NCBI GenBank assembly: GCA_038503035.1
Contig: JAVSML010024335.1
Coordinates: forward strand, 210,017-274,016
Length of the DNA stretch: 64,000 bases
Direction of reading: 5' to 3'
Origin: Crocodylus rhombifer
Taxonomy: Eukaryota; Chordata; Crocodylia; Crocodylidae
Below the pieces are notes generated by a model. The model did not search any database, had not been told where the DNA came from, and worked only from the letters and a program-made list of their open reading frames with translations. The position numbers and the translations under genes are program-made. Below, piece by piece: positions 1 to 12,266 of this stretch (position 1 is its first letter; every line of letters begins with the position of its first letter).

Positions 1-1619
1 GTATGACTCATCTTCCAGATCAATATTATGGAACTCTTTGAATGAACTGCTTTTTCTATTTACAGTGTACCAAGATCACAGTGCATTAGGCCTACCTTTA
101 AACTGATGCTGTCAAAATGCCATTCTCTGCTTCTCTTGATTGATGATTCCATATGGCTGGGATTGTATTTTTTTCTAACAGTGAAACACTGTTGCCACAA
201 CTTCTGAATCCTTACTTGCACAAAATAAATATAACGGGACTTTTTTGTGGGGGAACAGGGGAGATTTGTCACAACTTTCTACAAGGAGAACTTAATGTGA
301 GGGGGAAAAGTGAGATAAGTAACTATATATTTAATGAAATCAAGTCAATATGATTTTAGAGAGAAAATTGAAAAAAAATGAATAATTAAAGATATGATCA
401 AACAAGGTAAAATGCAACATGGGTTTGCTAAAGCTACATCTTGCCAGCATAACCCATTTAAACTAACTTGTTTTTTAAACAAAGGAAACATGGTAGAGCT
501 AATCTGGTCCTCAGCATTTAATATGATGCTACATAAACAATTATGAATGAAGCTAGGAAAACTGTTGGCTACAGAGGACCTGTAAAGTGGTTAGAGAACT
601 TATTAAGGACCTTTCTTGGGACCAAAACTTGCTTAATGTTTTTATTAAAGATGGGAGAGGGGGAAGTGAGCATACTGATTAAATTTACTGAAGAGACAAA
701 TCTGGGAGGTGCTCTGAATATGAAGGAAAACTGAACTATCATGCAGACAAGAGAATGATCTTGAAGACTGAAGTAAAAGGAAAAGGATGACTTTCAATAG
801 TACAAAATGAATAAATCACACATTTGAGGTCTCATAAAAAGAACTTCTGGTATAAGATGGGAACGACAGGGAGAAAAATTACCATTGTGTACTAGCTGAT
901 TATAAGATGACCATGAGCAACTAAGATGATGCCACCATTAGAAGGCAAATGTGGTCCTACAACGTATCACATATATTATTTCCAGGAAACTATAAATGTC
1001 AGTGTACACGTCATTCTAGAAGCATCACCTGGAACACTGTGCACAATACCTGTCATTGTCAAGAAAGATGAATTGTAACTGAAGGATGCAGAGAATTACT
1101 ATTAGAATGAAAGGAGAAATGAGCAGTTTGTCTTATGAGAGTGGACTAAAACACCTTGGCTTGTTTAGTATAGCAGACTGAAGGCTGAGAAAGGTTGGCA
1201 ACTAGGGTGACATGGCACCACAGGGTGCTATGTAGCCATCTCATGGGTGCTGTGACAGATACTGCTGTGGCAGTGGCAGCCAGGTAAAACAGCCCCCACA
1301 CTCCTGGTTGCAGCATGCATGCACTCCTGCTGCCGTAGGGCTCTCTGATAATGCCAAAACACACAGAGCTGGCTGAAGCTATTGTCCTTTCCAGTCTAGC
1401 CCCTGCCATACAGTTCCACCCATGAGCCCTTGTTTCCAGATGGAGCATGAGGGTGGACTGGGAAGGACTACAGCCAGAGATAACTTTGTCTGTTGTAGAG
1501 TTATGAGAGCTCTAATGCAGGAGGAGCATGCACACATAAAACAGCTCTTCCCAGGCAGTTTTACCTGAAGGCATAAGTACCCAGTTGAGAAGTACTGAGG
1601 TGTACTGAGGCAGCGCTAA

Positions 1620-1691
1620 CAATGGTTCTCAATCAGCAGTCAAAAACATGTGGTGGCAGGTTGCCATGACTGAAAAACTTGAGAACCACTG
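1620..1691. mobile_element. Very short Charlie-like hAT copy (about 72 bp)
   Basis: The sequence opens with AATGGTTCTCAATC and closes with CTTGAGAACCACTG, an inverted pair of Charlie-like ends separated by only about 40 bases (TGGTGGCAGGTTGCCATGAC, itself an imperfect hairpin). It is probably an internally deleted copy and directly abuts the repeat at 1692-2152. Confidence 0.65.
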
Positions 1692-2152
1692 CTCTAAATA
1701 CATTGGAAGAGTAATCAGGGAGGGAGAATTGCTATTTACAATAAAGACATCCCTATATTGCATCTGCAGTGCTGTCAAAAGTGCAGCTGAGGAAGGTGCC
1801 TTGTCCATCCACTCTGTGTTCCCCAAACCCCAAAATGTGGCAGCAAAGCTATTCAGAGGGTGCCACCTTCCACTGCTCTGCTCTAAAGCAGTAGGAACAA
1901 CCTTTTTGGTAGGTATGCCACAAAGTAGCCCCACACTCTCTCTGAACCACTTCCCTCTCCAGCCATTCTGAACCACCTCCCTTCCCTGATCTGCTGCTCT
2001 GTTTCCTGCTTCCTTCCTGGTGCTCCCTGCCAATCTGCTACTTTGCTTTCTGCTATTGGTCATTATGCTCCCTGCTTCCTCCTTCATGTGCCACATATGG
2101 AGGCTGCCCATGCTACTTGTGGCAGTCATGCCACATATTAGCCAGCCCTGGG
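1692..2152 (-). repeat. Unclassified interspersed repeat, hAT-like left end, family also at 34847-35885
   Basis: Read on the minus strand it begins CCAGGGCTGGCTAATATGTGG with GCCACAAGTAGCATGGGCAG. It continues through purine-rich sequence with repeated GGAAGCAG motifs to GGGGCTACTTTGTGGCATACC. The same order of motifs is found on the plus strand at 34847-34912 and 35630-35885. The 166-codon open frame across it is a by-product of the purine-rich composition. Confidence 0.7.
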
Positions 2153-2371
2153 GGGACAGGAGAGGGAGGGGGGTGGGTACTTAGGGTAGTTTCACTGCCT
2201 TATTTTCAGTTTGGTAGTCTCAGTATGGGTATTAAATGTATGGATCAGATGGGTAAGGGGTAGTTCTTGGTGGCACTCTTAAGAGCACCATAGAAGTGGT
2301 ATAGACATCCCTGAAGGATAATGACTGTATAAGATCAAATGAGCATAAGGTGACCCTACATAATTTTAAAC

Positions 2372-2596
2372 CAGTGGTTCTCAACCTGTAGTCTACAGAC
2401 CCCTGAGGGTCCACAGACTATATCTAAGGGGTCTGCGAAAGATGACCAAGATCAATCAAAAGTATGTGAATACCCACACTTACAATTCAAGGGGGTCCAC
2501 ACCTCCATTCAAAATTTCCAAAAAGGTCTGCACCTCCACTTGATTTTTTTTTTTTTTTTTAGAAGTCCACAAATGAAAAAAGGTTGAAAACCACTG
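2372..2596. mobile_element. Charlie-like hAT MITE
   Basis: The ends are CAGTGGTTCTCAACC and GGTTGAAAACCACTG, near-perfect inverted repeats of the widespread hAT 'CAGTGGTTCTCAACC' group. The flank TTTTAAAC (2364-2371) versus CTGTAACC is a weak 8-bp duplication. The interior has GTCCAC.GACC repeats and a T18 run. It is non-coding. Confidence 0.88.
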
Positions 2597-2804
2597 CTGT
2601 AACCTGAAAGTCAATAGACTTCTAAACATCAGAGGAGTGGATGTACAAAAAAGTCTTAACCAGAGCAATCTTTCCTCAGGTTAAATACATGGTGCTGTTG
2701 CACCCTTTATCTCTACTAACTGAGTGCTTAGGAAGGAGCCAGGTTCAAGTCCTACCTCTATCTAATTTGGAGCAAAGATATTATAGAAATATACTGTAAT
2801 AGCA

Positions 2805-2907
2805 GTGGGTGCATCTACACATGCAACTAAGTCAAAGCAATACACTCCAGAGCTTATTGCACCAGAGTTTATTGCTTTCCAGGCACCATGTTTACATGTG
2901 CACCCAC
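2805..2907. mobile_element. Short hairpin MITE, GTGGGTGCATCTACA family
   Basis: GTGGGTGCATCTACACATGC at the left faces CATGTTTACATGTGCACCCAC at the right. The interior AATACACTCCAGAG.TTATTGC and downstream GAGC..GGTTGGAGCAG match the first 140 bases of the element at 21183, so the unit may extend to 2945. Confidence 0.72.
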
Positions 2908-3859
2908 GCACATAGCATGTTGATCCAGGTTGGAGCAGTGGCATCAGTTTTGTTAAATTTAAGAAAGTCTAAACTATAACAAATCTGTTGCTGTAGATGG
3001 CAATCTACTCAATATATAATAAAGAGCTATCACTAGAGAAAGAATACAGACTTTGACTTTTAATTCCTCTCTCACAGACAACAAACCGATGTGTGTTTGC
3101 TTTTTTAATCATTTTAATGAAGAGAAGTGATCATTACTTCTCAGAATATTACCAAAAATCAGGCTCTAAAGTAACAGAGCATAATAGGAAGCTCATAACT
3201 AAGAATTTGACTTTGTTACTTATTTTGGATTTATCTACATAATACTGTTAGATTTAAACTAGACATGCAAGCTCCAGAGGGCATTCCCTGCTGAATTATA
3301 ACAATTTTAAGGTATGGCAGTTTTGCGGCCTAAAGTGGTTGGCAGTGCCCCTTTAATTTTTATACACTTTCCCAAGTGTGTACTACAGAAGCACTCTTAG
3401 AGTTTATGACCTAATTTACCTACTTAAAAAAGCCAGGGCATTCCCCTTACACTCAGGCAGTTGATGCAAACTAAATGAAATAAAAGGCATGCCATCCTGC
3501 TGATACCCTATAAAAGTACAAAGCTGGCAACATTTCTAATGGATTGTTACTAAAAGATTTTCTGAATCAGAAGGAAGAAGGGAGGGGATGGAGATTCCCT
3601 CACTAAAACATTTCTTTTTTTCTGTTTTTTTAAAGAAAAAAAAATTGGTTTCTATTACAGAAGTAATTAAATGACACTGGCATGAAAAAGTTGATCCATA
3701 GTCTACTGGCAAAATCCTTCATTGTAGTTATGTCAGTAGAGACCATAACACTTTTTTTTCCTTTCTTATTAGTAACATACTTGCACAAGCTGTACTGAAC
3801 TGCACCGACTTTGTAAATTAAGACTTAAATCTTGACCCGACGGAATCAATGAGTGGCAT

Positions 3860-4125
3860 TCCAGGTTGAAAAAGGGACTAGACAAATTCATGGATGATAG
3901 TTCTATTAATAGCTATTAAACAGAGATATTTCCTCTGGCATTTCTAAACCAATGATGGTAGATGCCAAGGAGGATAATGAACTGGGGATGGATCACTCCT
4001 GCTATATCCAGGTCAATGCTCCCAGAAAAGCATCCACTTCTGCCTTTGTCAGAGGCAGGATATTGGGCTACCTGGACCATCAGTCTGACCCAGTACGGCA
4101 CTTCTTATATTTTTATGTTTCCTTT
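3860..4125 (+). mobile_element. CR1 LINE 3' UTR fragment
   Basis: The sequence begins with a decayed AAATTCATGGATGATAG motif and ends with GGACCATCAGTCTGACCCAGTACGGC..CTTATATTTTTATG. It follows the reptile CR1 3' UTR ending in a TTATGTTCTTATG-like tail. There is no coding part. Confidence 0.8.
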
Positions 4126-5162
4126 ATAAATTATTTTGAAAAGGATAGTCATGGGACTGTAACTCAGCAAAGCTCTTATGTGCATAATGAAGTGAATAGT
4201 ACTTGAACACAGGCTTGAAATTAAGTACATTCTCACATGCTTTGCTTAATAGAGGACAGAGCTTTTAAGAATACGTGCACATTCTTTCAGGATTGAAGCC
4301 TAGCATATGCCAAGGAGTAGCTTAATGTACAGACATAATGCAACCATTTTAAAATAAACTGCTTATATTTCAAAACAGGTTTGAACAAGTGTAACAAATT
4401 TCATATCTTTTAAAACCATTCCAATTAATGTTTCATTTTCTTGCAAATCATTCAGTAATTTTTTTCAATGCTAAAGAAATGCCATATTTCAGTTTAATGA
4501 TGGATAATAGTTGAGTTTTTATTGAAAAAGAAGCTTTTCATGGAAGTACTGTCATAATCTTAATTAAAACGTCAAGTAACTCATGTCTGTGTTTAGAAAG
4601 TGATTGCAACTTATTTTGTTCTCTGATGTATTACAATTCTCTACAGTTCTTAAGGTAAATAGATCTGAAATTTGCTCTAACAGCACAATTCCATTTTATC
4701 TATATGGAAAGCTTGACCTTTGATGGAGATACCAGTTATTACAACACTGTATATAATAGATTGACATCATACATAAGTGATAGTATAACTACAGCATTTA
4801 TGACAAAAATTAAGAGCAATCTATTGCAAAGACAAATCTTAACACCTATTTAAAAATGGAAAAAAAACAGCAGCCCAGTTCAGCAGAAAAAGATAAAGAA
4901 CTGTTACCAGTCCTCAATGAACTTCAGCAAGGCAACTGAATGAGACTTTTAAGGATGTAAATTATCCATCAAAACAGAAACTAAATTCCTTTAAACCCTG
5001 TGCCCTGAATTACTAATCTATGTGGAAAGCTAAATTTATTGCACATGTTTACAAGGAAATAAATGTCAGACAGAAAGACAACCAGGTTAGTATCATTTTT
5101 TTTGGTTTGAATTAAACTTCTGAAACAATTTGATCATAAAGTAAATATAATTTACAAAACTA

Positions 5163-5297
<135 letters not shown>

Positions 5298-5489
5298 TTA
5301 ATGAAACATACCTGGAACATTCCTGCCTGTTTCCTTATTACTAAAATATGGCTTATGCTGATTATTTATAAAGATTAGCACCACTACCAAAACACCTTTA
5401 AGAAATCTATCTGACGGCATCCCAGCTCACTGGACAAGTGGTCGGTTTCTATTATGCCTCTCACTCCCGTCATCAGAGGAACTTCAAGG

Positions 5490-5650
5490 GTCAGAAACTG
5501 TAATACATTTATCCTGACAATCCCCTGGGGAGTAGGACAGTATTATTCTCCATGCTTTAAGAAGTGGAATGGAACCAGAGAGAGATCAGTTACTTGGCAA
5601 AGGTCACGCAGGTGGTGGAAAATCTAGATTAAAGCTCTAGCTGCTGGATG
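5490..5650 (+). repeat. MIR-like CORE-SINE relic
   Basis: The sequence AATCCCCTGGGGAGTAGGACAGTATTATTCTCCATG...GAACCAGAGAGAGATCAGTTACTTGGCAAAGGTCACGCAGGTGG follows the conserved order of MIR elements (GAGGTAGG..TATTATT.CCCAT, then TAAGTGACTTGCCCAAGGTCACACAG). It is heavily diverged, as expected for an ancient amniote SINE. Confidence 0.65.
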
Positions 5651-7287
5651 GCAAGCCCTCCCTTGTGCAACATGTTCTTAACTGTTGTGAGCAGAACCAA
5701 ATTAGCATGTTAAAACAGACTGTGCAAGAGAGAACAATTACTAAAAATATTTATTGTCTAACAACAGTAGATATGAAAACTTAACATGAAAACTTTGTAT
5801 TCCTTTCATCTGCTCAATAATGCTCTTAATTGGGACTTATTTTGTTCGGTATGCAAGTGCACTAAAATTATTTTCCGGATTGTTTTCACAAAAGAGTTTT
5901 AGAGCATATTTTCACCTGCTGATTGCACCAAGCCTACTGACCTTAGCATGTGGGAACTTTTTACATGTTTGTGGAAATATCCATACCATACAGCTGGGTT
6001 GCAGGGAAGAAGCTTGCTTGGGGTACGTTGAGCTAAATATGAACCAAGACTTACAACATAGAAGCACTGTCTTATTAATGGTTTTCTTTTCAAGGCTTTC
6101 TAATGTGGGAGCAAAATCAATTCTTAATCTTTTTTTCCCCCCAAACCATACAATGTTTTACAGAACTCTACTGTACGTGAAAAATGGTACAATTTGGAAT
6201 CTGCCAATATACAATTAAAATAGAGTATAGTCTATGGACTTTCTAATCTGAGACACCAGAACCCTACATGACAGAGGGATTAGTTTACAGATTGGATCCA
6301 CATTCCTAGAAAAGTTCATGGCTTCCTCTTTCTTGCAAAATCTCCTCCTGTAACATCTATTTTATCATTATTTGATAAGAAGGGTTATAAAGAAATAACA
6401 AGGTCTAAATCTCATTTAATAGACCTGTTCCTCAATGTCTAATATCAGATTTATAACAAGACTTCCTGGCAGATAAATTCTCTACAGCATCTGTCTGAGT
6501 CAAATACAGTCCTTTTCCCCACAGCTCCTCCATGACAACAAAACTATGGATGTGCTATCCCCATATAAATGACTGAGCATTCGGTCCTTTGGCTGTAGTA
6601 GTGGAATATGACAGGCAAGTCTTATCTCTGGCATTTTTTAACTCTCAAATTCTTGCGTTGCAATCTTAATATTGCTATAACGTTGTCACTTTGTGTGTAT
6701 GTGACCAATACTACAAGAGTACGCAGAGACCTTGTTTAAGATTAGAGCTCCACGTATCAAATGCTGTACGAAGACATACAAAAACACAACGTCTTACCTC
6801 TTCAGAAAGGATATAAAGAAAAAAGAGTGGCAATTAGACCAGAAACCCAACCTAAATAAGGACTTTGATTGGTTTATTTCAATCCCAATTAAGAGCATTA
6901 TTGGTTATTCTTATCCATCATGCACACCAAACAAGAAAAATTCACCTTAAAATAATTATTCTTTCCTCTCCCATGATTTTGCCCAAAGTTTTATCTTCTT
7001 TCCTTTGAAAGCATTGATAAAAATAAATGTTTACCTCTTCAAAGACTTATTTACTTGAACAAAAATAATAAAATTCTTTCAGACAGCATCCACAAGTGGC
7101 ACACAACTCATTCAGGTGGTCAAAACTAAATTGAGAAATTAATAACAAGCATTTTCAATATTCCACAGAGTTCAAGACATAAGATATCCAACTAAGCCTT
7201 TAGACAGAGATGAATTAAAATCTGTTCTTTATAAGAGAAACAAACACCTGAAATAGGTACACCTCTCCCTCTAAACAGCAACACTCT

Positions 7288-7626
7288 GGTCATTTTTACA
7301 CATATAAGCACCACAGTGCTGAGCGCTTTGAAAAGCACTTGGCGCTGCGAGTCTTGCAGATGTATAAGTGGGGAAATGTGTGTCAGTGCTGAGAAAATGG
7401 CAGTGGTGCGCTTTTGAACTAAAACACAAAGAAGGTACTTTAGTTCAAAAGTGCATTGCTGCCATTTTCTGAACGCTGATGCACATTTCACTTCTTATAC
7501 AACTGCACACAGTTCAGTGCAGTTCGTATCAGCTCATGTGCACAGCAGATTCGATTAATTGAGTTTGCTCTGAAGCAGGGGATCTCCGGCACATTGCGGG
7601 ACAAAAATGTATGTGTATAAATGTCC
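7288..7626. mobile_element. Palindromic MITE, copy 1 (339 bp)
   Basis: The ends are GGTCATTTTTACACATAT and, in reverse complement, GGACATTTATACACATAC. The element folds back on itself around 7435, where TTTTGAACTAAAACAC faces TACTTTAGTTCAAAA, with flanking arm segments AAAATGGCAG.GGTGCGC and GC.TTGCTGCCATTTT. The right arm carries about 60 extra bases. It shares its whole layout with 24991-25312. Confidence 0.85.
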
Positions 7627-9059
7627 TTTGGCTTTCCTAAAACCAACTGGAAAAAAGTTCTAACTTCATGCTAATTCATAAAATAAATAAAAAAACTCAA
7701 CTTCATACAGCATATTCTTGTGAACTGACCACTGACAATAAAAGATTGTCTTCCCTCCCAGTGAAACCCACTGTAATTCAATTTATTATGGTCATTAGTG
7801 ACAATAACCATACACTACGTCCTCAAAGAAATCCTGCATGGAGGAAAAACAACATAGAAAGTGTCTAGTAGGTTAACTTTTGATCAGCTTTAATGAAAGA
7901 CTTTGGTACGAAGGCTTCTGATATTCCAGTGACTAACAACAGAAACAGGTTTCAGCACTCTAGTTTATGACATACAATTCCAACGAAAGATCATTTCAGA
8001 GCATCCTTACAAAACTCTTCTATACATTTTTTTAAGTTAAATTGACTAAATAAAATTCTATACAATTACATAAAATACTACACAACAACACTGTATTATG
8101 GAGCTATCTGTGTATTGCAATACACAGACATACTGGATTCAGATTCAGAGGGGCAATTAGATATATGTTTATAGGTAGACCATAGGAATGTAGAAAGTTT
8201 CCCCTTTTCTGTCAGGGCTGCAGATCACTGTAGAGTGCAAAGAAGAACTGCAGGGACTTCTTTTTAGCATGCCTCAATGAAAGCAGGCACGCAAGGTAGT
8301 TTTGGATTTGTTCTGGCCCTCGGTGCAGTCTAGCCACACTCAGGGAAGTAAAACCGAATTCTGATACATTTCCAGGATGCACTTTCCCAAAAGAATGCAC
8401 CGCTGTGTAGTTCTCCCTTGTCCAAGAGGTATGTGGGGTTCTGCAAAAACATACCTGGCATTAACAGCTACAATGAGGCCCTTCAGTTGCAAGGCTTTTT
8501 GCCAACCAGTAACAAGACAGAAAATATATAAAGCATAACCTTCTGGTAGAATCACAATATTTACTGTTCCTCAATACCATTCAGTTTCCTAGCCCTGCAC
8601 ACTCCACCTAGGATCTGACAACTGAATTGGGATTTTAATAGTACTGCCATCTTTACAACTAAAAATGGCACTGAAAGTTGGATGGACAACTCAATTGACG
8701 TGTGAATTAAGGCAGTATCTGACTGCCTCTCATATCTGTATTGACTCAATAGGGCTAACATGAGTAAGCAGTAACTGATCATCTCCCCTGATACAAGCAG
8801 CTATGACTCGCACACAAAGCAACAGAAATGATGAGCAAGATGGTGACAAAGTTATGTAGTTGCTCTGACCAAAATGGCACTTTTCTTTTTTTGGAGAACT
8901 ATGAAGCAAAGTAAACTATCACACCTGTTTTGAAGCTGACAGGGATAAGTCAAAAAAGCTATGTGAACAGGAAATTGTAGAACAAGAAATCATCCACAGA
9001 TTGGATTTTGGTAAACATGTTTTAAACATGGACTATGGATTTTTATCTCATTATCTGAG

Positions 9060-9320
9060 TTAGCTTTCATGACTCCATTGTTCCTATGGGATTATTCCTT
9101 GCTTGTTTGCCTCTCCCAGCACAGCCCCATTGCACCTCTCCCCTCCGCTTTTTGTATTCATCTCTCTCCTTCTTATGCATCGGTTTGTGAACATGCTATC
9201 ACAGCATCTGATGAAGTGAGTGTCAGCCCACAAAAGCTTGTGATACACATACACATTGGATAGTTTAAAGGACCAAATCTACCCTGCCTTCTACTTAATT
9301 CAGAATAACACAGCTAATTA
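9060..9320 (+). repeat. SINE/Penelope-like repeat with hammerhead-like motif, copy 1
   Basis: It contains CAGCATCTGATGAAGTGAG and GCCCACAAAAGCTTGTG, then TCTACCCTGCCTTCTA and the end AGAATAACACAGCTAATTA. Motif order is the same as at 26500-26745. It is the widespread vertebrate repeat ending 'ACAGACTAACACGGCTA'. I could not assign it firmly to a family. The short open frame here is not a gene. Confidence 0.75.
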
Positions 9321-10694
9321 AATCATGATAACATGACTCCGGCTGAACACAAAGGCAAAATCATCATCAGAGAAAAGTACAAGGGCCTAATCTTCCCTCA
9401 TGTATGCAACTCCAACAACAAGCAAGAGGATCTGACTTTTAATTAGCAATTCCAGTATCAATCCCACAAGACCTTCAATATAAATTATGTTCCATAACTG
9501 ACCATGTCTCTTTATCACAATCCTTATCAAAATCCTTTGTGCATGATAACTAAGAGTCACTGACTCTCTGTCTATCTGAATTAGTTACTGAAGCCATGCA
9601 CTATAGCTGTGCTCAGTGTTCACTTCTGCTTCTTGGAAACAGACTTGCTGTGCAACAGTTGGAAATGTTGGCAGCAGTACGGAGCAGACCCAATTACAAA
9701 TATGTGGAAATCTGGAGACAAAACTGCATTGTGATTAATCTCTCTCCTGTACAAGGATATCAGCTTTAAAGAGACATGATCAAGGTTGTTTGAAACAGCA
9801 TTTGACCAACTTTAAATTAAAATATATTTACTAGGTGCCCCAAAATCTACAGAATCTGCTTTTCTTCTCCTCTTGCCACCAAAAGGAAAGTGCTTCTCCT
9901 ATATCATGATGGGGTAAGGGCTGCCTTTAGTAAAACATAAATAAGAGTGACATTTCTACAAGTATGTTCATAAAGCAGAACATTCTGTAACTGGCGACAG
10001 GAGATGTAGCGCATATGCATTTTGCTCTGTATAGTATAGCTTTATGAAGAAAACAGCAGATGAAATTACTGATAGCAAAATGAGAGGCAATGAAGTTTCT
10101 AGACTATTACAGAAGGTATCATTTAAGTCAACCTAGCTTTGCTGCTGAGGCTTCATGACTATCCTGGCATAGACAGTCTCCTAAGCTATTTTCCATTCTC
10201 TTTTGGAAGTGATCAAAGCTCTGAAAAGTCACTCTAGGAATAAGATGACATTTCAAGTGTTGGTAATAAGGTGGGAAGAGATTTTACAACTATTACTGGG
10301 TTAATAAGGGATACAGAAACCTTGAACTCCTCCTGTTCAAACTTGTGCGTGTCTGTGTTTTTTTTTAAATAACTATTCAATTTGGAAAGGAGTCCAGTGC
10401 ATTATACAGGATATCGCACAGGAATCTAGGAGAATCAATTTGTGATTTTATCACTGCTTTGTAACTCTGTGCTTAAAAAGCAGCCTTAGTTTTTTTGGAC
10501 TGTCACAATGTAATAACCATTACACTGCTGTGCCCCCTCTATACAAACCTGGAAATGGAGAATTGTGCTGTTTTACAATTAAGGGATATATTCTTTTGGT
10601 AGAAAGCTTGCTAATTTTTAATTAAATCAAGTGCGGTGCATCTCCCCAAAAATCCTGCCTAAAATTCTCTAGTAGAGAATAAAATTAATTAGAC

Positions 10695-10968
10695 CAGTGA
10701 TTATCAACTGGGGTTCTGTGGCACCCTCGGGTGCCATGACAACAAATCCACAATTCACAGATTAAACTCAGAGATTTGAAATAGGAATCCCTAGTGTAAA
10801 AAACATTCTGACCTGTCATGGTCTTTCTGAGTTATTTGAAATGGAAGAATTGCTCTATTATTTTTTTGTAATCAAGAAACAAGCAAAAGCTAAGAGACGG
10901 TATTCTCTGAGGCGGTGTCTTGAGTTTAGCAAGGGGTGCCTGGAGTCTAAAAAGGTTGAGAACTACCA
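10695..10968. mobile_element. Charlie-like hAT MITE
   Basis: The left end is CAGTGATTATCAACTGGGG and the right AAAAGGTTGAGAACTACCA. Typical next-in motifs are present (GGCACCCTCGGGTGCC, and GGGGTGCCTGGAGTC). The flanks AATTAGAC (10687-10694) and CATGAGAC agree at 6 of 8 positions. Confidence 0.85.
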
Positions 10969-12144
10969 CATGAGACAGCATCGTCCATTAGGTTGAACAC
11001 ACAACTGGAAGCCCAGAACCCAGCCATGACATTTATTGTTTAAATCCTTCCGAATAATGTTCATCACACTATTAATAAAATCTACTGGTACAGTTTGCTT
11101 GGCACTGGATGTGGTTTGTAGCTATTCTAATCTCTTTTTGTTTTATCACACTGTTCCAGATGATACAATCCACCTAACAGAAGAAGATAACCATATTGGA
11201 ATGACCTAGAGCAGCACTTCAAGGTTTTAATATTTCATCATAAAGAAATGTATACATGTCTGGAAGCATTTACTTCATTTCACCATTTAAAAAAAATATT
11301 AATATGTTCAGCACTTGTAGAAAATTGGAATAACATGAGAACTATGGCAGAATGACTCCAAATGAAACAAATCACCTTGGAGTAAAGACCACAAAGCATC
11401 CTTCAGGAATGTGGAGTTCACAGATGTTACTTTATTACTGATGCTGAAGAGCTGAAAGTGTATTTTCAAATATTGTTCACAATACATTCCTTACTGTACT
11501 TGGAAAGAGGACATATATATTTCACTGTGATAATGTGCACAGTGAAATAAATAATGCAACATTTTAGTTCTTTTCTGCTGGAATTTGACACGGTTACTAA
11601 GCAAGTCATGTTCCATGCTTCTTGCCGCTGAAAAAGCATTACAGGTCATTTATACAAAGCAACTTTGAACTAATTTCCTCCGCCCTCCTCTACCAGGGAA
11701 AGTTACTACTAATAAAGTCCCAGGAGTGAACTGTTTAAATTAATGGATTTCGGAGCACATGAAGCATCTTCCTGCAACCTTTTTAATTCTGTACTTTTCT
11801 GTAACCCAACTCCAAGCTATTAAGATTCAGAAGAACATATAAAAGGTAAAACATGAAAGCAATCTGTTAAAAAAGTATGTCATATATTTTATTACATTAA
11901 GCTCATTAGAGACCCTTTTAACAAACCACAGCACAGCTAGTTGGCATTTTCAAAGATGACTCAGGGAGTTAATGTATTATGTTCCATTGAGAAAGGGTAC
12001 CTAATTTCCTCAAGGTCCTGTGGAAAACATGGGCTATGTGCCTGCATATATTCCAAGAAAAAAATACTTTAAGCTTAAAAACTGAATTGAGAGCACAGAG
12101 TTATTTAGTGGTTACAGGCACAATACACAAATATAGTACTTAAA

Positions 12145-12266
12145 GGCGTGATGGGATCTGATCCCTGATTTCAACAATTGTGCCTCCTGCCATGCCACAT
12201 GCCATGCCCCCCATGTATGGCAGGAGGCACAGTTGTGGAATTAGGAACCAGATCCCAATCGCACCA
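12145..12266. mobile_element. Palindromic element with GGGATCTGATCCC ends, copy 1
   Basis: GTGATGGGATCTGATCCCTGATT at the left faces AATTAGGAACCAGATCCCAATCGCAC at the right. The inner arms GTGCCTCCTGCCATG and CATGTATGGCAGGAGGCAC are nearly perfect. Similarity to the copy at 34917 continues to the right (CCATATTGG.CATGATCC..CTCCT.CACTGG) to about 12480, so the family unit is longer than the hairpin. Confidence 0.75.

Noticed and set aside
5820..6218. 132-codon plus-strand open frame near exon 5
   Set aside because: It is opposite in strand to GABRB2, has no recognisable domain, and an overlapping minus-strand frame exists; treated as chance.
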